DNA of 64,000 nt from Aurantimonas marianensis (lineage in GTDB: Bacteria; Pseudomonadota; Alphaproteobacteria; Rhizobiales; Rhizobiaceae): contig NZ_JALHBS010000070.1 in NCBI RefSeq assembly GCF_024195285.1, forward strand, positions 1 through 64,000, written 5' to 3'. Position 1 is the stretch's first letter, and every line of letters starts with the position of its first letter. The notes beneath the pieces were generated by a model. It saw only the letters and a program-made list of their open reading frames with translations, was not told the DNA's origin and made no database searches. The position numbers were made by a program, and so were the translations under genes. Shown here piece after piece: positions 43,910-51,239 of the stretch.

Positions 43910-44914
43910 TCAAGCCCCGATGGCGGAGGAGCGCGAGTTGATTTCGTACTGCTCCTGGGGGATCATCAGCGTATAGCGCAAACCATCGGAAGAATATTCC
44001 AGCGAGGCTTCGCCGCCGACCGCGTTCGGTACGATACGTTCCAGCGTCGATGTGCCGAAGCGGGCGTCCCGCTCCGGCCGAACGCGCGGACCATTTCGTT
44101 CTTGCCAGTCCAGAATGAGGGTTTCCTCACCTTCCCTGGGCTCGAGCCGCGCGCCGATAGCCACGGTCCCGCCGGGGACCGACAATGATCCATAGGAGGC
44201 GGCATTGACCGCCAGTTCGTGGAGCGCAAGCCCTACATGCAGCGAGGCCGTTGGCGAGAGATAGACGTCGGGAGACTCGACCGCGATTTGCGCCATGCCA
44301 TCCGGCGCATAGCGCTCGACCTGCATCGTCACGAGGCTCATCAGGTCCGCCCCGCGCCAATCGGCATCGGTGACGATATCCTGCGAATAGGCTAGCGACT
44401 GGATCCGTCCTCTGAAACGGACAAGAAACTCCGGCACGGTCACCGAGTGGCGCGCCGTCTGGCTCGCCAGGCTCTGGATGATCGCCAACAGGTTCTTGGA
44501 ACGATGCGACAGCTCGCGCAACAGGGTCTTCAGGGTCTCTTCGCGCCGCTTCTGCTCGGTAATTTCCACCGAAGTGCCGATCACACCGCAAACTTCGCCG
44601 GCGTCGTCGTGATCTGCGTCGATACGCACGCCGTACCACCGCACTGACGAGCCCGACGCGATGGCCAACTCGAAATGAGCCGGTCGTTGCGTCCGGATCA
44701 CCTCCCGCTTCATCGCTGTCGATCGCTCCGCGCTTTGTGAAGCGAGCAAGTCAGAGTCCGCCATGCCCGCTTCCGCCCCGGCGAGCCAGGAACGGCCGGC
44801 GTTACACACCCAGACGTAACGCAGGTCGCAGTCCTGCGCGAACACGGACATTTCCGTGTTTTCGAGAGCACGCAATACTTTGTTCGTCACCATCATACGA
44901 CGCTCGACCAACAT
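43910..44914 (-). CDS. PAS-domain HWE-family sensor histidine kinase
   Basis: A 334-residue soluble kinase without TM segments. Residues about 15-118 form a PAS domain ending WYGVRIDADHDDAGEVCGVIGTSVEITEQK. The HWE dimerisation helix has His137 in LSHRSKNLLAIIQSLASQTAR, the ATPase N box is LHVGLALHELAVNAASYGSLS (family His-Glu pair), and LDWQERNGP supplies the characteristic W-x-E. HWE/HisKA_2 kinases next to phyR typically phosphorylate PhyR to trigger the general stress response. It has no recognisable EcfG promoter of its own. The start among three ATGs (44914, 44896, 44893) is uncertain. Confidence 0.9.
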   Translation of the reverse strand: MLVERRMMVTNKVLRALENTEMSVFAQDCDLRYVWVCNAGRSWLAGAEAGMADSDLLASQSAERSTAMKREVIRTQRPAHFELAIASGSSVRWYGVRIDADHDDAGEVCGVIGTSVEITEQKRREETLKTLLRELSHRSKNLLAIIQSLASQTARHSVTVPEFLVRFRGRIQSLAYSQDIVTDADWRGADLMSLVTMQVERYAPDGMAQIAVESPDVYLSPTASLHVGLALHELAVNAASYGSLSVPGGTVAIGARLEPREGEETLILDWQERNGPRVRPERDARFGTSTLERIVPNAVGGEASLEYSSDGLRYTLMIPQEQYEINSRSSAIGA

Positions 44915-45231
44915 GATCGCCCCGACCTCGACATCGGGGCAATCCCAGGGGTGCCGCTACTATTTCGCCAAGAGAGGAGCGCTTTCGCTCTCGAGGGATC
45001 GATGCGCGCACCCGATTGCCAATAGGTGGCCCGGTTCCGCCGGCACCCCTTCGATCCGCGCTGAGGCACCATGAGCATCGTTTGCTCCAAGACCGGCGAC
45101 GCTTCCCAGTTTCGAACCCCGGCAACTCGCTCCTCTCGCCTGACCTCGCAGCGGCGGACGCCGCTGGGTCTCTTCCGTGAGGCGCGACCATCATTGCGTT
45201 CTGGCTGGGAAACAGACACGGCGACAGCCGC
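44915..45231. other. 317-bp interval between phyR and the HWE kinase
   Basis: No coding sequence supported on either strand. Two weak hairpins (CCCCGA/TCGGGG at about 44925-44943 and GAGCG/CGCTC at about 44979-44992) could be terminator remnants for phyR or leader structures of the kinase gene. No EcfG-type motif found. Confidence 0.5.
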
Positions 45232-46026
45232 TTACGCCGCCGCCTTGTTGTCGGCCTCGAAGAACAGAGCCTGGCTGATCAGCGCCTTCACCATGTCCGG
45301 ATTGAATGGCTTGGTCACGAGGAAAGTCGGCTCAGGCCGCTCGCCGGTCAACAGCCGCTCGGGAAACGCGGTGATGAAGATGACCGGGACCGAAACCTTC
45401 GCAAGGATATCGTTCACCGCATCGATGCCCGAACTGCCGTCGGCGAGTTGGATATCGGCGAGAACCATCCCGGGCTGCTGCTGCTCGAACAGGGACACCG
45501 CTTCGGTTTGAGTGCGGGCAATGCCGGTCACGGTGTGACCGAGGCTTTCCACCATCTGCTCGATATCCATCGCGATCAGCGGTTCGTCCTCAATGATCAT
45601 GATATTCGTCGAAACCTGCCGTCCGATGTCGGAGCTGGCCTGGTCGATCAAGCTGGAGAATTCCGCTTCGTCGGCACCGAGAATGTAGCCGGCTTCCTCG
45701 GTCGTGAACCCCTCGACCGCGACCAAGAGGAAGGCCTGCCTCGGCAATGGCGAGATGGCGCGGAGGTTCCGGGATGCTCTCTCCTCCCAGGCGGAGGTCG
45801 GCGCATCTTCACGGATGTTGACCTCGACCGACTGCCACATCGAGGAAAACAGTTTGTAGAGGGAAATCCGCGGCGCTTGATCGTCGGGAAACAGGCTGGG
45901 ATCGGCAATCAACGCTTCCAAAACGGCCGCGACATAGGCATCGCCGCTTGCCTGAGAGCCACTAAGCGCCCGTGAATAGCGCCGGAGATATGGAATATGC
46001 GGCGCTATGCGGGATGACATCGACAT
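45232..46026 (-). CDS. phyR: Anti-anti-sigma response regulator PhyR
   Basis: 264 residues. The N-terminal half (about 1-135) is a sigma-like domain mimicking sigma2 and sigma4 (DAYVAAVLEALIADP..., LPRQAFLLVAVEGFTTEEAGYILGADEAEF). The C-terminal receiver has the acidic pair in IIEDEPL, phospho-acceptor Asp191 (VLADIQLADG), the PVIFITAFPERLLTG segment and Lys239 (TKPF). When phosphorylated, PhyR sequesters NepR and frees EcfG. The start is at 46026 (MSMSSRIAP), with GAGGGGAG upstream. A perfect EcfG promoter ends 46 bp upstream, so positive feedback is expected. Confidence 0.96.
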   Translation of the reverse strand: MSMSSRIAPHIPYLRRYSRALSGSQASGDAYVAAVLEALIADPSLFPDDQAPRISLYKLFSSMWQSVEVNIREDAPTSAWEERASRNLRAISPLPRQAFLLVAVEGFTTEEAGYILGADEAEFSSLIDQASSDIGRQVSTNIMIIEDEPLIAMDIEQMVESLGHTVTGIARTQTEAVSLFEQQQPGMVLADIQLADGSSGIDAVNDILAKVSVPVIFITAFPERLLTGERPEPTFLVTKPFNPDMVKALISQALFFEADNKAAA

Positions 46027-46071
46027 GAAAACTCCCCTCGTGTCGACCGAAACAAAGTCGGTGGGCGTGAA

Positions 46072-46096
46072 AACGTGGGATGCGCGAAAAAGTTCC
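46072..46096 (-). promoter_or_regulatory. EcfG-type stress promoter of phyR
   Basis: On the minus strand, GGAAC (46096-46092), 16 bp, CGTT (46075-46072), 46 bp upstream of phyR. Confidence 0.92.
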
Positions 46097-46103
46097 CAGC
46101 TTC

Positions 46104-46127
46104 GGAACTTTGTGCGCTTCCAACGAT
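46104..46127 (+). promoter_or_regulatory. Possible EcfG-type promoter of nepR-ecfG
   Basis: GGAAC (46104-46108), 15 bp, CGAT (46124-46127) on the plus strand. The -35 faces the phyR -35 across a 7-bp gap. Spacing and the -10 are off consensus by one base each. Confidence 0.5.
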
Positions 46128-46344
46128 TAGGCAAATGGGAACCGGTTTGCAAAAGTGAAACCTCGCCGCCAAATAAAGTGCGGGGGCGGGCAAGGGATCT
46201 TGATGGGCGAGAGATCGTGGCTAGTTGTCCGCCTGCAATCGGCGATGGAATCACTGTGGAGCGAGTTTTCCTGATGATAGATACGCCACGGACCGTCAGC
46301 GCGCGGTGCGCAGCAACGCTGCTCAATGCAAAAGTTCGAGACGC

Positions 46345-46566
46345 ATGATGGACGACCCCGAGACGAAGGAAGATATGGTGCACACGGCCCAAGCGAGTAA
46401 ATCTGCGGGTAAGAGTTCCGATCCTGGCGTCCAGTCGGCGATCGGCAAGCGCCTCAAGGCGTATTACGACGACGTTGCGAGCGAGCCTGTCCCGGATCGA
46501 TTCCTGTCGCTGCTGGATGCCCTCGACGAGGCCGAGTCCGCCTCCAAGACATCGGGCCGCAAGTAG
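46345..46566 (+). CDS. nepR: Anti-sigma factor NepR
   Basis: 73 residues with the NepR core IGKRLKAYYDDVASEPVPDRFLSLLDALDEAE: two short helices joined by the EPVPDR signature, which bind EcfG or PhyR. The N-terminal ~30 residues are low complexity, as usual. ATG 46345 and 46348 are adjacent alternatives. The stop lies 6 bp before ecfG, so the pair is co-transcribed. The gene faces phyR across a 318-bp region holding the two stress promoters. Confidence 0.93.
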   Translation: MMDDPETKEDMVHTAQASKSAGKSSDPGVQSAIGKRLKAYYDDVASEPVPDRFLSLLDALDEAESASKTSGRK

Positions 46567-46572
46567 GTCTCG

Positions 46573-47124
46573 ATGAGCGATCAGCTGGACTTTCGCAGGG
46601 AATTGATTGCCATAATTCCCAACCTAAGAGCGTTCGCCGCGTCACTGTCCGGTTCGTTCGACCGGGCCGATGATCTGGTGCAAGAGACGCTCGTCAAGGC
46701 ATGGGACAAGCAGCACACGTTCCAGCCGGGGACCAACCTCAAGGCTTGGCTCTTCACGATCCTGCGCAACGAATTCTACACGCAGATGCGCCGGAAAGGC
46801 CGCGAGGTGCAGGATGTCGACGGTATGCATGCCATGCAACTCGCCGGGCATCCCGAGCAGCAAGGGCATGTCGACTTGCAGGATTTCCGCAAGGCGCTGG
46901 ACATGCTGCCCGACGATCAGCGTGAGGCGTTGATCCTGATCGGCGCATCCGGTTTTTCCTACGAGGAAGCGGCCGACATCTGCCATTGCGCCGTCGGAAC
47001 GATCAAGAGCCGCGTGTCGCGGGCTCGCACCAGAATTGCTGAAATCCTCGGCATCGAGGGAGACGGCGAGTACGGTCCCGACTCGATTTCCTCCCAGATT
47101 ATCGGGGTCGCTCCGGCCGCCTGA
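46573..47124 (+). CDS. ecfG: General stress response ECF sigma factor EcfG
   Basis: A 183-residue ECF15-type sigma factor. Sigma2 (about 10-80) has DDLVQETLVKAWDKQHTFQPGTNLKAWLFTILRNEFY; sigma4 (about 105-165) has LDMLPDDQREALILIGASGFSYEEAADICHCAVGTIKSRVSRARTRI. These are strongly conserved in EcfG proteins, which recognise GGAAC-N16/17-CGTT. It is held inactive by NepR. Its neighbourhood carries several such promoters. Confidence 0.96.
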   Translation: MSDQLDFRRELIAIIPNLRAFAASLSGSFDRADDLVQETLVKAWDKQHTFQPGTNLKAWLFTILRNEFYTQMRRKGREVQDVDGMHAMQLAGHPEQQGHVDLQDFRKALDMLPDDQREALILIGASGFSYEEAADICHCAVGTIKSRVSRARTRIAEILGIEGDGEYGPDSISSQIIGVAPAA

Positions 47125-47156
47125 CGGGGCACGGGGCTGCAAAAAATGGCGCCGCT

Positions 47157-47181
47157 GGAACCACGCGTCGGCGGGATGGTT
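47157..47181 (+). promoter_or_regulatory. Near-consensus EcfG-type promoter
   Basis: GGAAC (47157-47161), 16 bp, GGTT (47178-47181), one mismatch from consensus, 84 bp before the DUF883 gene. Confidence 0.55.
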
Positions 47182-47265
47182 TCAGGTAAGAAGATCGCAT
47201 CGGGAACCGGGCGGCCGTCGGCGGCTGAAGTTCCTATCGTCAATTCACACAGAACGAGGTTCCTC

Positions 47266-47625
47266 ATGGCTTCCAACACATCCCCGAACGAAAGCCCCGC
47301 TGTTGGCCAGACGGCCGGCGCCAATGCCGCCAAGGGTGGCAATCCCGACCTGGAGGCGCAGGTCGCCAAGTTGCGCGAGGACGTCGCGGGCGTGGCGGAC
47401 GCGTTGAAATCGCTGGCCACGGACCGGGCGGACGATGCGAAACGACAGGCTTATGCCCTGCGAGACGACGTGCGCGAACGCGGCGAGCAGTATTTGCGGC
47501 AGGCCCAGGATGCTGCGTCAGAGCTCGAAGAGCAACTCAGCGAGAAGGTTCGGGCCGAGCCGATCAAGAGTGTGCTGATCGCCGCGGCCGCCGGCTACCT
47601 CTACGCCCGTATCTTCCGCCGCTGA
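47266..47625 (+). CDS. DUF883/ElaB-YqjD-like membrane-anchored protein
   Basis: 119 residues. A long amphipathic helical region (about 25-95: LEAQVAKLREDVAGVADALKSLA...AQDAASELEEQLSEKV) is followed by a C-terminal hydrophobic anchor and short basic tail (SVLIAAAAGYLYARIFRR). YqjD/ElaB proteins are inner-membrane-anchored, stress- or stationary-phase-induced and in E. coli associate with ribosomes. The start is ATG 47266 with ACGAGG upstream; a longer in-frame reading is unlikely. It is followed by a yqjE-like gene after 2 bp, as in the E. coli yqjCDE operon. Confidence 0.88.
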   Translation: MASNTSPNESPAVGQTAGANAAKGGNPDLEAQVAKLREDVAGVADALKSLATDRADDAKRQAYALRDDVRERGEQYLRQAQDAASELEEQLSEKVRAEPIKSVLIAAAAGYLYARIFRR

Positions 47626-47627
47626 CA

Positions 47628-48080
47628 ATGGTCCTGCAACTCGTCACCAAGTTGATCACGGGCGAAGCCGGTACTTATCTGGCGCGGCTGAAGCGGTTGG
47701 CCGGGCTCTATGTCGTCATGGCGCTCCTTGCGGTGGCGATGCTGGCTTCGCTGCTCAGCGCTTTGTCGATTTTCCTGGCCGACCGCTTTGGAGCCCTGGA
47801 GACGGCGCTGGGTTTCGCGCTCGTATCGCTCCTGCTGCTTCTGGCCACATGGGTCGCCGTGGTAATCGTGCGCAGGCCGCCACGCAAACGCGCGGACGAC
47901 CGACTGCAACGCGATATTGCGGCGATCGCGGGCGTGGCCGCGCTGTCGAACGCGCCCTTGCTGCTGAGTACGGTGAAGAAGCGGAAGTCGCTGCTGCTCG
48001 TCCCGGTCTTGGCAGCAGGTGGATGGGGCATCTGGCGGGCGATCAACACCTACCGGAGTCGCGGAGACCGCTGGTACTGA
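47628..48080 (+). CDS. YqjE-like / phage-holin-superfamily-III membrane protein
   Basis: 150 residues with two adjacent TM segments (about 28-52 and 62-84) characteristic of DUF1469 (YqjE), followed by a basic cytoplasmic loop and a third hydrophobic stretch near the C-terminus. It lies 2 bp from the DUF883 gene, the conserved yqjD-yqjE pairing. It probably forms part of a stress-related inner-membrane complex; the function is unknown. Confidence 0.85.
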   Translation: MVLQLVTKLITGEAGTYLARLKRLAGLYVVMALLAVAMLASLLSALSIFLADRFGALETALGFALVSLLLLLATWVAVVIVRRPPRKRADDRLQRDIAAIAGVAALSNAPLLLSTVKKRKSLLLVPVLAAGGWGIWRAINTYRSRGDRWY

Positions 48081-48142
48081 CGGCCTGACTGCGGACAGTC
48101 TTGCGGCAACAGCAGAGACCCGTAGTTTCCAAGGAGTTTTCA

Positions 48143-48592
48143 ATGACGACGACCCCACAGATCGACTACAAGACCTGGATTCTCGTGGCCGACGGCGAGA
48201 AGGCCCTATTTCTGGAAAACATCGGGGACAACGAGTTGCCGAACTTCCAGGTGCGGCGCGTCGAGGAACAGGAAAACCCGCCAAGTCGCGAGCAAGGCGC
48301 CAATCGCCCCGGGCGGGTGTTCGATTCGTCGACGGCTCGACGTTCGGCGGTTTCGGACACGGATTGGCATCAGATTGCAAAAGATCGCTTCGCCAAGGAG
48401 TTGAGCGCAATCCTTTATGCGATGGCGCACCGCGATCGTTTCAAGAAAATCGCGATCATCGCCCCTCCGAAAATCCTCGGAGACCTGCGCGGCGAGCTGC
48501 ACAAAGAAGTCGCGGACCGGGTTGTCGGTGAGATCGCCAAGACGCTGACGAACCACCCGATCGACCGTATCGAGGATTTGCTCGCCGCCTGA
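48143..48592 (+). CDS. Host-attachment family protein
   Basis: 149 residues of the family named after Agrobacterium proteins required for attachment to host cells: YKTWILVADGEKALFLEN at the N-terminus, GRVFDSS, DTDWHQIAKDRFAKELSAILYAMAHRDRFKKIAIIAPPKILGDLR and ADRVVGEIAKTLTNHPI. The fold resembles the eRF1 central domain/VLRF1 group, and the name reflects one phenotype rather than a known activity. AAGGAG lies before ATG 48143. It is 62 bp after yqjE and probably in the same stress unit. Confidence 0.9.
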   Translation: MTTTPQIDYKTWILVADGEKALFLENIGDNELPNFQVRRVEEQENPPSREQGANRPGRVFDSSTARRSAVSDTDWHQIAKDRFAKELSAILYAMAHRDRFKKIAIIAPPKILGDLRGELHKEVADRVVGEIAKTLTNHPIDRIEDLLAA

Positions 48593-48650
48593 AGGCGGCG
48601 ATATGCAGAATCGATCCTCGCATGTCGCCAGTCAACAAAGGGATTCCTTC

Positions 48651-48878
48651 ATGTCCAATCTCGAACCCGAACAAGTACGGCAAGGCAAGAAGGGCACTCC
48701 GGTCCTCCTTATTCTCATTGCCGGGCTCGTTCTCGCCCTTATCGCCTTCCTGGCGGTCGGCGCCTACGGCTGGTTCCTGCCGGATTCCGACCTTTCCACC
48801 GACCGTCCCGCCATCGAGGCACCGGCCGTCGGCTCCGAACCGACGGGGACAGTCGTCGCGCCTGAAAATTCAGGCTAG
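48651..48878 (+). CDS. Small single-pass membrane protein
   Basis: 75 residues: a short charged N-terminus (MSNLEPEQVRQGKKG), one TM segment (about 16-40, VLLILIAGLVLALIAFLAVGAYGWFL) and an acidic/proline-rich periplasmic tail. AAGGGAT precedes the ATG. No family was recognised; such small membrane proteins are common in stress regulons. Confidence 0.75.
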   Translation: MSNLEPEQVRQGKKGTPVLLILIAGLVLALIAFLAVGAYGWFLPDSDLSTDRPAIEAPAVGSEPTGTVVAPENSG

Positions 48879-48955
48879 TATCGTCTCCGCGAACCAGTCG
48901 CGCGCTCCGCGCCGAGGCTTCGCGGCTGCCAGAACGAGATTCAGGGAGATTACGG

Positions 48956-49339
48956 ATGTCCGATCCTCATACCCACACTGAGACCGACATCATCGCCGTG
49001 GACGAAGAAATTGGCGGCGACGGCGACCAGCCCGGTATCAGCCAGCCGATCACGCAGGCCGAGATTGAGGACATTCTCAACAGTCCCGGGATGACGATCG
49101 AAGAGCGGCAACAACGCCTGGAGCAACTGGCTCATCAGGTCGGAACGCGGGAAGTCATCGATCAGGGCGGCGAATTCGACCCGTTGCAGCAACAGATCAG
49201 CGAAGCGCTGAACATGCTGGCCCAGGGCGGCCACACCTACGGCACGCTCGAGGCCGCGGGCCTCGATCCCGAAGCACGCTCCGATGCGCGGTCGCCGGAT
49301 GGCGTACCCGAAGAGAGCGAAGAGACCGAACCGCGGTAG
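48956..49339 (+). CDS. Acidic hypothetical protein
   Basis: 127 residues, very acidic and glutamine-rich, with a helical core ITQAEIEDILNSPGMTIEERQQRLEQLAHQVGTRE...DPLQQQISEALNMLAQGG. GGGAGATTACGG precedes ATG 48956. It has no TM segment or signal peptide. The codon usage and RBS make it a credible gene. No function can be assigned; it belongs with the cluster of small stress-type genes. Confidence 0.75.
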   Translation: MSDPHTHTETDIIAVDEEIGGDGDQPGISQPITQAEIEDILNSPGMTIEERQQRLEQLAHQVGTREVIDQGGEFDPLQQQISEALNMLAQGGHTYGTLEAAGLDPEARSDARSPDGVPEESEETEPR

Positions 49340-49358
49340 CGCGGCGAGGAGCCCAAGG

Positions 49359-49634
49359 ATGGCCAGATCGAATAAAAACCAGGATGATCCTCGGCTGAAG
49401 GATCCTGACCTCTACGAGACACTGAGAGATAAGGGCAATTCAAAGGAGAAGGCGGCGCGGATCTCCAATGCCCAAGCGAACCAAGGGATGCATCCCTCCA
49501 AGAAGGGAGGTTCGCAGGCGGCCTATGAGGACTGGTCGAAGAAAGAGTTGTACGGACGCGCCCGGGAAATCGGCATAGACGGACGTTCCAAGATGACCAA
49601 GGCCGAGTTGATCGACGCTCTGCGTCACCACTGA
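49359..49634 (+). CDS. SAP/Rho-N-like small protein (DUF7218-like)
   Basis: 91 residues in two parts. The first, LKDPDLYETLRDKGNSKEKAARISNAQAN, is typical of DUF7218-like stress-associated proteins. The second is a C-terminal helix-extended-helix, WSKKELYGRAREIGIDGRSKMTKAELIDALRHH, resembling the Rho termination factor N-terminal/SAP motif that binds nucleic acid. GAGGAG lies ahead of ATG 49359. A longer frame start at 49284 overlaps the previous gene and is rejected. Confidence 0.85.
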   Translation: MARSNKNQDDPRLKDPDLYETLRDKGNSKEKAARISNAQANQGMHPSKKGGSQAAYEDWSKKELYGRAREIGIDGRSKMTKAELIDALRHH

Positions 49635-49723
49635 GCGGTCGGGCGCGCCCCGGACTATCCAAACCGGAGGAGCCAGCCGGGAAGCCGCCGACGGTTCAGA
49701 AATACCGGGAAGCCGCCGGCGCC

Positions 49724-50662
49724 TCAAAGATAGGTGGCATCCGCCGGTACAAGAACCTTGAGGGCGCGCGGATGGATATCCACGGTGGTTTCCGCGTCCA
49801 GCGTGCGGAGTTCACCGTCCAGAACGGCCCGCTTCTCGCGATTCCTGCCTCGATAGTGGATACGTACCCGCTGCGCCGTCTGGACCTGGAGGTTAGGATT
49901 CTGCCGCCAGGCGCCGGTCAGGATATCTAGCGTCAGCTTGGTCACCGGGCCCACCTTGCGTTCCGTGCAGATATAGACGCCCAACTCGCCGCCTCTCGGC
50001 TCATCGGCATAAGGGATATGCCCTTCCCCATAGAGATTGTTCGACACCGCGACGGCGGGCGACTTGATCAGCTGGGGCACACCATCGATTTCGAGTTCAA
50101 GCTCGATCGCCGGCAACCGTCGCAGCGCCAGAAAGACCGCGCGTGTCGTCGCGACGATCTTGCCGAGGCGGGAGCCATACTGGATCTTGGCGCGCATGCG
50201 GACCATCCGCGCATGCAACCCGACAGCAAACTGATGCACGAAGATCTGCCCATTGACGCTGGCGATGTCGACATCCGTCACCACCCCCGCCGCCAGCGTG
50301 GCCACAGCCGTGGGCAGATCGAGGGGAATCTGCAGCGTGCGGGCCAAGAGGTTCATCGTGCCAGCCGGCAGAATGCCGAGCGCGATGTCACCGTGGGCCA
50401 GCGCGGCGGCCGCGGCCGATACCGTTCCGTCGCCGCCGCCCACCAGGAGCACGTCGAGATCGTCACGGCGAGCGGCGGCCTTTATCGCGGCGACAATCCC
50501 GTTGCCGGCGCAACTCTCGATGGCCAATTCATGCCCGTGGATCGAAAATTCATCACGCATGAGGGCCTGGAGTTCGTCGTGGTCCGTCGTTTTCAGCGTT
50601 CCGCCGTCTCGGTTGAGGAGGGCGAGCATCTTCATCAGGTGGTTTCCGGCGTTTGAGGTCAT
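49724..50662 (-). CDS. Diacylglycerol-kinase-family lipid kinase
   Basis: 312 residues with the DAGK catalytic domain: VLLVGGGDGTVSAAAAALA (GGGDGT ATP-binding motif near residue 77), LGILPAGTMNLLARTL and the YGEGHIPYADEPRGGELGVYICTERK C-terminal lobe. Relatives include YegS- and LCB5-type enzymes that phosphorylate diacylglycerol, phosphatidylglycerol or related lipids. ATG 50662 and 50635 (MKMLALL) are both possible. It is convergent with the small stress gene cluster. The lipid substrate is unknown. Confidence 0.9.
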   Translation of the reverse strand: MTSNAGNHLMKMLALLNRDGGTLKTTDHDELQALMRDEFSIHGHELAIESCAGNGIVAAIKAAARRDDLDVLLVGGGDGTVSAAAAALAHGDIALGILPAGTMNLLARTLQIPLDLPTAVATLAAGVVTDVDIASVNGQIFVHQFAVGLHARMVRMRAKIQYGSRLGKIVATTRAVFLALRRLPAIELELEIDGVPQLIKSPAVAVSNNLYGEGHIPYADEPRGGELGVYICTERKVGPVTKLTLDILTGAWRQNPNLQVQTAQRVRIHYRGRNREKRAVLDGELRTLDAETTVDIHPRALKVLVPADATYL

Positions 50663-50806
50663 CAGTCGGGGTTGCCGCCCCCTGCACTACTTAGGCGGCG
50701 AGTTCACAAGCAAATGGGATCGAAAGAAGAATTGTCCCAAGCCCACGCCAGATAGGCGGAAAAAACGGTTTTCGCATGTGAACGATGCGAAAAACAGTTG
50801 CTGTCC

Positions 50807-50831
50807 GGAACCAGTGCGTGGATGGCCCGTT
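50807..50831 (+). promoter_or_regulatory. EcfG-type stress promoter of the DUF1328 gene
   Basis: GGAAC (50807-50811), 16 bp, CGTT (50828-50831), 57 bp upstream of the DUF1328 start. Confidence 0.9.
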
Positions 50832-50887
50832 TCCCCGCCATAGTGGAACCCGGCCGCTGTTAGCGTGCCCAGATGTGGGAGCATCTC

Positions 50888-51052
50888 ATGATCGAATGGA
50901 TCGTCATATTGCTGATCGTCGCGGCGGTCGCCAGCCTATTGGGGTTTCGTGGCGTCGCCGGAGCATCGGCCGGAATCGCCAAGATCCTCATCTTCATCGT
51001 CCTCATCGGCCTCCTGCTGATGCTGCTTTTCGGAGTGCTGGTCTTTGCATGA
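50888..51052 (+). CDS. DUF1328 (YtjA-family) small membrane protein
   Basis: 54 residues with two TM helices: MIEWIVILLIVAAVASLLGF, then the family motif RGVAGASAGIAKIL and IFIVLIGLLLMLLFGVLVFA. GGGAG stands 7 nt before ATG 50888; an in-frame ATG five codons earlier is less likely. Family members occur widely in Proteobacteria and are often stress-induced. A perfect EcfG promoter 57 bp upstream supports this here. The DAGK gene is divergent. Confidence 0.9.
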   Translation: MIEWIVILLIVAAVASLLGFRGVAGASAGIAKILIFIVLIGLLLMLLFGVLVFA

Positions 51053-51123
51053 CCGAAGCCGCCAACGGACGCACGGTTTGGCGGCCGCCTCATCACGGAA
51101 CATGTGAATAAAAGGTGACTGTA

Positions 51124-51141
51124 TGGGAACCGATCGGTTCC
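51124..51141. promoter_or_regulatory. Perfect 18-bp palindrome upstream of the PRC-barrel gene
   Basis: GGGAACCGATCGGTTCCC, 99 bp before ATG 51240. It contains GGAAC on both strands but no CGTT at the required spacing, so it looks like a dimeric-protein operator rather than an EcfG promoter. Confidence 0.55.
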
Positions 51142-51239
51142 CCGCCAATTATCCCACTGGACGCCACGCGGCACCTGCTTTCCACAACATCTACCGCGTG
51201 GCGAAGTCTATCGGAAACATAGACCAAGGAGGTCTTACC

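Noticed and set aside
49677-49718. Direct repeat CCGGGAAGCCGCCG (two copies, 28-bp period)
   Set aside because: Short, two copies only, next to a gene end; no array or element structure, so not called a repeat family or CRISPR.
51125-51149. Possible EcfG promoter before the PRC-barrel gene
   Set aside because: GGAAC is present but the -10 at 16 bp is AATT, not CGTT; the GGAAC is part of an 18-bp palindrome instead.
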